Assembly: GCA_019456305.1 (NCBI GenBank)
Contig: VRUD01000024.1
Coordinates: 1-43,852 of the forward strand
Direction: 5' to 3'
Length of the DNA stretch: 43,852 nucleotides
DNA from: Cytophagales bacterium
GTDB lineage: Bacteria > Bacteroidota > Bacteroidia > Cytophagales > VRUD01
The notes beneath the pieces are model-generated. The model was given only the letters and a program-made list of their open reading frames with translations. It was not told the DNA's origin and ran no database searches. Shown here piece by piece: positions 39,111 through 43,852 of this stretch. Position numbers and translations under genes: made by a program. Position 1 is the stretch's first letter, and every line of letters begins with the position of its first letter.

Positions 39111-39560
39111 ATGGAAACATTAATGTACTCCATCATCAAAACCGATAGGCAATACAATGAGTATTGCAACGTTCTTGAAGAACTTTTAGCTCAGGATAAA
39201 AAAGCTGTGTCTGATGAAATTGAACTGCTTACCCTCTTGATTGAAAAATGGGATACGGAGCATAATTCATTTGATGATCTTAACCCTGTTGAGTTAATTA
39301 AAGCTTTGATGGAAGAAAACAACCTGAAACCCAAAGACCTTATTGAAATCTTAGATTTGTCTAAAGGAACGGTTTCCAAAATATTGAACTATCATAAGGG
39401 GCTTTCTAAAGAAACCATTCGTAAGCTATCCGCTTATTTCAAGGTTTCTCAAGAGGCTTTTAACCGTTCTTATAAATTGGTAAATGAGGTGAACAGGTAT
39501 TTTCGTAATGCAAGCCCGATGAACACAGAAAAAGAAACAGAAAACGCTGTTGTTGTTTAA
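39111..39560 (+). CDS. higA: HigA-type antitoxin (XRE), now orphan
   Basis: 149 residues. The N-terminal helical part (YSIIKTDRQYNEYCNVLEELL) and a C-terminal XRE helix-turn-helix (LIKALMEENNLKPKDLIEILDLSKGTVSKILNYHKGLSKETIRKLSAYF, about 63-112) fit the HigA family of Bacteroidota. It normally neutralises HigB and represses the operon. With HigB reduced to a stub it can only act as a regulator, or in trans on other HigB proteins. The tail (Thr/Glu-rich) is extended. A TATCTTTG at 39006-39013 could be the original promoter element. Confidence 0.85.
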   Translation: METLMYSIIKTDRQYNEYCNVLEELLAQDKKAVSDEIELLTLLIEKWDTEHNSFDDLNPVELIKALMEENNLKPKDLIEILDLSKGTVSKILNYHKGLSKETIRKLSAYFKVSQEAFNRSYKLVNEVNRYFRNASPMNTEKETENAVVV

Positions 39561-39681
39561 TTTTGCTCTCGAACTGTTAAATTAGAAGGTTAAGTTTTTT
39601 CATCAATTAGGCAGGGTGAATTAATTCAAATAAACAGAAAGCCCTGTGTGCTATTGAGAAACCTACGGAATCCCACAATAA

Positions 39682-39763
39682 TAGTCGGCAGTTAGCAGTC
39701 GGCAATCGGCAGTCAGCAGTCGGCAATTGTTTTTTGCCGACTGGGGACTGTAGATTGCCGACT
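39682..39763. repeat. GTCGGCA palindromic repeat, copy B
   Basis: Inverted relative of 10214-10294. Bases 39717-39763 are the exact reverse complement of 10214-10260 (47 of 47). Located between higA and tRNA-Val; the gap 39561-39770 shows nothing else. Confidence 0.92.
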
Positions 39764-39770
39764 TTCTTTG

Positions 39771-39845
39771 TGGGCGGTATAGGATTCGAACCTATGACCC
39801 CCTGGGTGTAAACCAGATGCTCTGAACCAGCTGAGCTAACCGCCC
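39771..39845 (-). tRNA. tRNA-Val (anticodon TAC)
   Basis: Minus strand starts GGGCGGTTAGCTCAGCTGG. Acceptor stem GGGCGGT/ACCGCCC with discriminator A. Anticodon stem CTGG/CCAG around TTTACAC gives anticodon TAC (reads GUA). The T-loop GGTTCGAATCC is present. CCA is not encoded. Confidence 0.96.
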
Positions 39846-39985
39846 GGATTGATTTTTTTAAGCCAAATCTTACCTCTGCAAAGTTAATCCTATTTAACCA
39901 GATTACAAAAACCTCCCGTAAAAAAAACAATAATAAATAATCATTTCCTCACTTTATTCGTTTAAGTTGAGATACTTGAGATACT

Positions 39986-42601
39986 ATGAAATTTAAACGA
40001 ATAATAAAGTACCTGCTGGCTATCATTACAATAACACTTACCCTGCTTATTAGTGGTGGCGTCCTGGTGACCTGGCTATACCAGGATAAGATCATTAACC
40101 TTTGTGTAGCCGAAATCAATAAACATCTCAAAACTAAAATATTTGCTGATAAAATTTCTTTGTCGGTCTTTGATAAATTTCCCAATGTATCAATATCATT
40201 TAACCGGATCGTGATAGAAGGCAGTAACATGGAAGATGCCCGCCTGCCGAAGCTCCAGCGCAGGCAGGGAAAATGTCTTGTTAAAGCAAAAGATATATTT
40301 TGCACATTTAATATCAAGGATCTGATCTCAGGAAATTATGTCATTGATGAGATCTGGTTAGAAGATGCTAAAATATTCCTTCGTATTGATGAAGATGGAA
40401 ATAATAACTTCACAATATTTGAACCCGGTATTACCGGCGCCTCAGAAAATAAACTATTCTCTTTTGACCTGCAAAAAATTTATTTCAAAAATGTGTTGTT
40501 TCTTTTTGATAACCAGCAATCCAAACAAGCTGTTCACTTTCTTTCTACCGGCACTAATGCGGGATTGCGTTATGAAGGGGACCTGCTGAACATAAGCTTA
40601 AATGGCAATCTGTTTTTATATAAAATTCAATTAAATAAAAGCACCTGGTTTAGCAAAAAGAATATTTCTTTAGAATGTGATCTTATTTACAATAAGAAAA
40701 ACGAAATTCTAAAGATCAATCCTTCAGTTCTGCAGGTAGAGAATTCTGAATTTGGTATTAAGGGAAAGTGGGTCGGGGGACGGGGGACGAAGGATAAACA
40801 GAAAATAGATTACATCAATCTATCCATAGATGGGAAAAAGACTACTGCTCAAACAATACTTTCTTTACTTCCAGGCGATTTGTATGAAAAATTCAGTGTT
40901 TATAAAAGTAAAGGAAGTGTATATTTTTCGGGAAAGATCATTGGTAACATCTCTGAAACCGCCACTCCTGCAATAGATATATTATTCGGATTTAATAACG
41001 CTTCCTTCTACCTGCCTCTCAAAGCTACAGTGGGGCAGGCAGGCATGCCGGATTCCAAACATTCAATTAAAAAAGTTAACTTAGCAGGAAAATTTTCAAA
41101 TGGAAAAAAGCATAACCAATCATCTTCTTCATTAACGCTATCAGGCATTAAAGCGGAATTGGACGGAAAGCCGCTTAAAGGCAGCTTTTTAATAAAAAAT
41201 TTTGATTCACCCTATATTTCGTTCAACATTGATGCGAATATAGATATTGCCACTTTACTTGCATATTATCCAAATGACAGGATTGACCAGGCTGATGGAA
41301 CTTTAAAGATCAATATGGACCTCTCCGGAGGTCTTGAGCAGCTAAAACAGATCAATCTTTCAAAAAACTTTAATACGTCAGGTGAGTTTTCGTTACGTAA
41401 CTTTGATTTAACGCTAAAAAACATTTCGTTAAACTTTAAAAACTTCAATGGCAATTTTTTGTTCAACAAAAATGATATTGCAGCAACCAATTTCAGCGGA
41501 AAAATTGGCAGCAGCGATTTTCTGATCAATGGCTTTTTCAAAAACTTGCTACCCTACCTGTTATTTGAAGATCAAACTTTATTTATGGAAGCTGATCTGC
41601 GCTCTGATCTGCTTGACCTTGATGAATTATTGGCCACAGATTATACAGATTTTTTAAATGAAAGGAACGGGGCACAACGGACGAGTGGAGAAGGTAGGGA
41701 GTATAGGTTGTCTGTTTCTCCGGATCTGTCTTTTGCATTAGGGTGCAATATTGGTTCAGTAAAATTCAGGAGGTTCAGGGGAAAAAACATTACAGGTAAG
41801 CTAATCGTAGTAGATCAGGTAGTTAGCTCTGATAACATTTCGTTCAACGTTGGCGGAGGGAAACTAAATATTTCGGGCATGATCAACGCAAAAGGGCGAA
41901 ACGAAATTGCTGTTACAACTAAAGCCGGATTTGAGAAGATACATATAGACAGCATCTTCTATATTTTTGAAAACTTTAACCAGGATTTTATCACGGATAA
42001 ACATCTCAAAGGCCAAATATCTGCCCGGGCAATTGTCAATATGTTTTTTGACAGCAACCTAAAAGTAAATTATGATAAATTAATTGCAGATATAGATGCA
42101 TCAATTGCTAATGGCCAGTTAGTCAACTTTGAACCGATGCGGAAACTATCAAAATTTTTAGATGAGAAACGCCTCGCTGATCTTAAATTCTCAGAATTGA
42201 GAAACAGCATCCATATTGAAGACAGAACCATTTTTTTCCCTGAAATGGAGATCAGGTCAAATGTCAGCGCCATTTCAGTAATGGGCGCTCACGGTTTCGA
42301 TCAAAGCATAGATTACAAATTAAAGATACCGTTAAAAAACTATAAGATAAAAGACAAAGTGTTTGGTGCGATTGAAGAAGATGAACAAGGTGTTGCAACT
42401 CTATATCTTACCATAAAAGGCACTACTGATGACTATAAAATAACCTATGATAAAGAAAGGGTAAAAGTTAGGATCAGGCGCAGCTGGCAAAATGAAAAAG
42501 AAGAATTCACCGATCTTTTTAAAAGAAAACCCATAGAGGCTGTGGTTCCCGATACGGTGACTATATTAGATGAAGAGGAATATTTTGATTTTGAGGAATG
42601 A
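39986..42601 (+). CDS. AsmA-like protein
   Basis: 871 residues. One N-terminal transmembrane segment (about residues 8-30: YLLAIITITLTLLISGGVLVTWL) is followed by AEINKHLKTKIFADKISLSVFDKFPNVSISFNRIVIEGS, the AsmA N-terminal domain. The long beta-rich body has repeated D-L-x-G-x-L and N-I-x-G-x-I-x-x strands. The C-terminal AsmA-like domain (about 690-830) has ADIDASIANGQLVNFEPMRKLSKFLD. Such proteins form bridge-like or TAM-linked structures between the membranes. Two short palindrome-encoded inserts occur (40239, 41011), and a third GC-rich stretch near 41668-41690 looks similar. The stop abuts the dtd stop with no gap. Confidence 0.88.
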   Translation: MKFKRIIKYLLAIITITLTLLISGGVLVTWLYQDKIINLCVAEINKHLKTKIFADKISLSVFDKFPNVSISFNRIVIEGSNMEDARLPKLQRRQGKCLVKAKDIFCTFNIKDLISGNYVIDEIWLEDAKIFLRIDEDGNNNFTIFEPGITGASENKLFSFDLQKIYFKNVLFLFDNQQSKQAVHFLSTGTNAGLRYEGDLLNISLNGNLFLYKIQLNKSTWFSKKNISLECDLIYNKKNEILKINPSVLQVENSEFGIKGKWVGGRGTKDKQKIDYINLSIDGKKTTAQTILSLLPGDLYEKFSVYKSKGSVYFSGKIIGNISETATPAIDILFGFNNASFYLPLKATVGQAGMPDSKHSIKKVNLAGKFSNGKKHNQSSSSLTLSGIKAELDGKPLKGSFLIKNFDSPYISFNIDANIDIATLLAYYPNDRIDQADGTLKINMDLSGGLEQLKQINLSKNFNTSGEFSLRNFDLTLKNISLNFKNFNGNFLFNKNDIAATNFSGKIGSSDFLINGFFKNLLPYLLFEDQTLFMEADLRSDLLDLDELLATDYTDFLNERNGAQRTSGEGREYRLSVSPDLSFALGCNIGSVKFRRFRGKNITGKLIVVDQVVSSDNISFNVGGGKLNISGMINAKGRNEIAVTTKAGFEKIHIDSIFYIFENFNQDFITDKHLKGQISARAIVNMFFDSNLKVNYDKLIADIDASIANGQLVNFEPMRKLSKFLDEKRLADLKFSELRNSIHIEDRTIFFPEMEIRSNVSAISVMGAHGFDQSIDYKLKIPLKNYKIKDKVFGAIEEDEQGVATLYLTIKGTTDDYKITYDKERVKVRIRRSWQNEKEEFTDLFKRKPIEAVVPDTVTILDEEEYFDFEE
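40239..40269. repeat. GCCTGC palindromic insert in the AsmA-like gene
   Basis: GCCTGC (40242-40247) pairs with GCAGGC (40260-40265), followed by GCAGGG. Coding in frame (residues of the type ARLPKLQRRQGK). The arms are shared with the 5620-5761 family. Confidence 0.6.
41011..41050. repeat. CCTGCC palindromic insert in the AsmA-like gene
   Basis: CCTGCC (41011-41016) pairs with GGCAGG (41034-41039), then GCAGGCATGCC. Coding in frame (LPLKATVGQAGMPDS). Same words as 40239-40269. Confidence 0.6.
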
Positions 42602-43054
42602 TTATTTTTTGTTATTCGAATCAATAATGATCGTCACCGGCCCGTCATTAACAAGTGCAACTTCCATATAGGCTCCAAATTCTCCTGTTTCTATCTTTTT
42701 CCCTAACCCGGTTTCTAACTTTTGTACAAACTTTTCATATAAGGGGATTGCGATTTCAGGGGGTGCAGCATTTATGAAAGACGGCCTGTTTCCTTTTTTT
42801 GTGCTTGCATGCAGGGTAAATTGGCTTATCAATAAAATATTTCCTCCAATATCCTTAAGGGCAAGATTCACCTTCCCCTGCCCGTCATCAAAGACACGCA
42901 AATTGATGATCTTTTTACTCAACCATTCAATATCCTGTTCATTATCATCATGGGTTATGCCAAGCAATATCAAAAAACCTGCATTGATCTTTGCTTTAGT
43001 TTTTCCCTCAATTTTAACAGATGCTTGGGAAACCCTTTGTATTACTATGCGCAC
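42602..43054 (-). CDS. dtd: D-aminoacyl-tRNA deacylase
   Basis: 150 residues, full family length. It removes D-amino acids from mischarged tRNA. MRIVIQRVSQASV opens the protein. The conserved SQFTLHAST is at 77-85, NRPSF at 89-93, GAYMEV at 127-132 and the cross-subunit Gly-cisPro in NDGPVT at 136-141. The stop codon directly abuts that of the AsmA-like gene on the other strand, so no terminator space exists. Upstream is a short repeat cluster and dnaN, with which it may be co-transcribed. Confidence 0.95.
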   Translation of the reverse strand: MRIVIQRVSQASVKIEGKTKAKINAGFLILLGITHDDNEQDIEWLSKKIINLRVFDDGQGKVNLALKDIGGNILLISQFTLHASTKKGNRPSFINAAPPEIAIPLYEKFVQKLETGLGKKIETGEFGAYMEVALVNDGPVTIIIDSNNKK

Positions 43055-43065
43055 TTTACAAACAA

Positions 43066-43122
43066 GCAGCAGTAGGCAGTGGCAGTTGGCAGTCCTGCCT
43101 CCTGCTGCTGCCGCTGCCTACT
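43066..43122. repeat. CAGTAGGCAGTGGCAG repeat between dtd and dnaN
   Basis: GCAGCAGTAGGCAGTGGCAG on the left pairs with CTGCTGCCGCTGCCTAC on the right, an imperfect hairpin. Same word family as 13598-13845 and 15331-15412. Confidence 0.75.
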
Positions 43123-43124
43123 TT

Positions 43125-43852
43125 TTATGCAGTAGTGGCTTGCTGATGGAGCATTACAGGCATCACCAGCATCAGCACATCTTCATTTTTATCCTTTTCT
43201 TCTGGAAAGATCAGCCCGGCTTTATTAGCCTCTGACATTTCTATTTTTATCATTTCCGAATCAAGGTTACTAAGCATTTCTATAAGGAACCTGGCATTAA
43301 ACCCGATCTCAATATCCTCACCTTCAAACTCACATGAGAGCCTTTCATTGGCCTCGTTAGAAAAATCAAGATCTTCAGCAGATATCTGAATCTCACTGCC
43401 GGCAATTTTGAATTTGACCTGGTAGGTTGCCTTATTTGAATAAATAGCAATCCTTTTTAATGAATTTAACAGTTCGGTACGGTTAATAATTAGTTTATTA
43501 GAATTATCGGTGGGGATGACATTTTCGTAATCAGGAAATCGTTCATCAAGAAGCCTGCATACCATTTTTACCCGGTCAAAGCTGAAAAACGCATTGGTAC
43601 TGTCAAACTCAAATTTAACTTCAGTAGTTTCAGATGGCAGTGAGTTTTTAATAAGCGCCAGCGCTTTGTGAGGAATTAAAATTTCAGCATCGTTTTTTGC
43701 AGTAATATCTGATCTTCTATATCTTGCCATCCTGTGACTATCAGTTGCAACAAAAGTAATATTTTTATTGCTTAGCTGCACAAGTATTCCTGACATAGCA
43801 AGCCGCATTTCATCATTGCTGGCGGCTATAATAGTAGTTGATATAGCTTTGG
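43125..43852 (-). CDS. dnaN: DNA polymerase III beta subunit (sliding clamp), C-terminal part
   Basis: The frame is open to the window edge, so the gene is cut at its 5' side; about 242 codons are visible. Recognisable are MRLAMSGILVQLSNKNITFVATDSHRMARYR, the domain-2 end with LIPHKALALIKNSL, VKMVCRLLDERFPDYENVIP, RTELLNSLKRIAIYSNKATYQVKF, and the domain-3 features IGFNARFLIEMLSNLDSEMIKIEMSEANKAGLIFP. These are the second and third clamp domains of DnaN. The usual C-terminal VMPVML is present, but is followed by HQQATTA, an extra tail produced by the adjoining repeat. No DnaA-box cluster is seen in the short part available. Confidence 0.93.
   Translation of the reverse strand, partial: KAISTTIIAASNDEMRLAMSGILVQLSNKNITFVATDSHRMARYRRSDITAKNDAEILIPHKALALIKNSLPSETTEVKFEFDSTNAFFSFDRVKMVCRLLDERFPDYENVIPTDNSNKLIINRTELLNSLKRIAIYSNKATYQVKFKIAGSEIQISAEDLDFSNEANERLSCEFEGEDIEIGFNARFLIEMLSNLDSEMIKIEMSEANKAGLIFPEEKDKNEDVLMLVMPVMLHQQATTA

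Noticed and set aside
43125-43852. Chromosome origin next to dnaN
   Set aside because: Only the 3' part of dnaN is visible, no dnaA and no group of DnaA boxes; in Bacteroidota dnaN is often far from oriC.

Overview
The window looks like a chromosomal segment of an AT-rich, probably uncultured member of the Bacteroidota. The grounds are the conserved block bamD - rpoZ (Rpb6-like omega) - coaBC - DUF4835 - recN, an OstA-like LPS-transport protein with the Bacteroidota layout, an LDH-like malate dehydrogenase, a TIGR02757 protein, a tail-fibre-like secreted protein, the absence of obvious Shine-Dalgarno sequences, and at least one promoter of the Bacteroidota form TTTG-N20-TAnnTTTG (12095-12126).

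Layout. 1-6.3 kb: a secreted tail-fibre-like protein, an AraC-type fragment, glycerol-3-phosphate dehydrogenase, a class IV aminotransferase, malate dehydrogenase and a cNMP-binding-domain protein. 6.4-13.5 kb: tilS, a DUF2281 antitoxin with an internally deleted PIN toxin, a TPR membrane protein, the OstA-like protein, bamD and rpoZ. 13.8-18.2 kb: coaBC, a small DUF5678-like protein, DUF4835 and recN, with a GxxExxY remnant before recN. 18.3-23.5 kb: an intradiol-dioxygenase-like secreted protein, an NfeD-type membrane serine protease, a LysM/double-psi-barrel protein, a small secreted protein and a fatty-acid desaturase. 23.56-30.19 kb: an inserted defence island with a type II R-M system (XRE regulator, two adenine methyltransferases, large endonuclease) followed by an HNH-protein/unknown-protein pair, bounded by attC-like hairpins. 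30.3-35.5 kb: TIGR02757, a secreted protein, tRNA-Leu, a YgiN-like monooxygenase, a SAM hydroxide adenosyltransferase and PhoH. 35.6-39.6 kb: a second defence patch, with a BsaWI-like R-M system between two broken copies of a YhcG/DUF1016 gene, then an orphan HigA preceded by the tail of a deleted HigB. 39.7-43.9 kb: tRNA-Val, an AsmA-like protein, dtd and the C-terminal part of dnaN (cut by the window edge).

Two themes stand out. First, the sequence is full of short palindromic and tandem repeats, many of them inside genes without breaking the frame. One element of about 120-145 bp occurs in three unrelated genes (tilS, the OstA-like gene, the SAM hydroxide adenosyltransferase gene), each time in the same orientation and the same reading frame, so it adds the same peptide (core of the type EKRGxGETE) to three different proteins. 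Other repeats supply signal peptides, C-termini or start regions. Second, accessory genes arrive and decay here in a recognisable way. Both R-M islands sit between duplicated pieces of flanking sequence, the first one has integron-cassette-like boundaries, and small toxin-like genes (PIN, GxxExxY, HigB) survive only as end pieces.

The core genes form plausible units: bamD-rpoZ-coaBC-DUF4835-recN (envelope assembly, transcription, CoA synthesis, repair) and the pair YgiN-like/SAM adenosyltransferase diverging from phoH. No integrase, transposase, CRISPR array or rRNA gene was seen.
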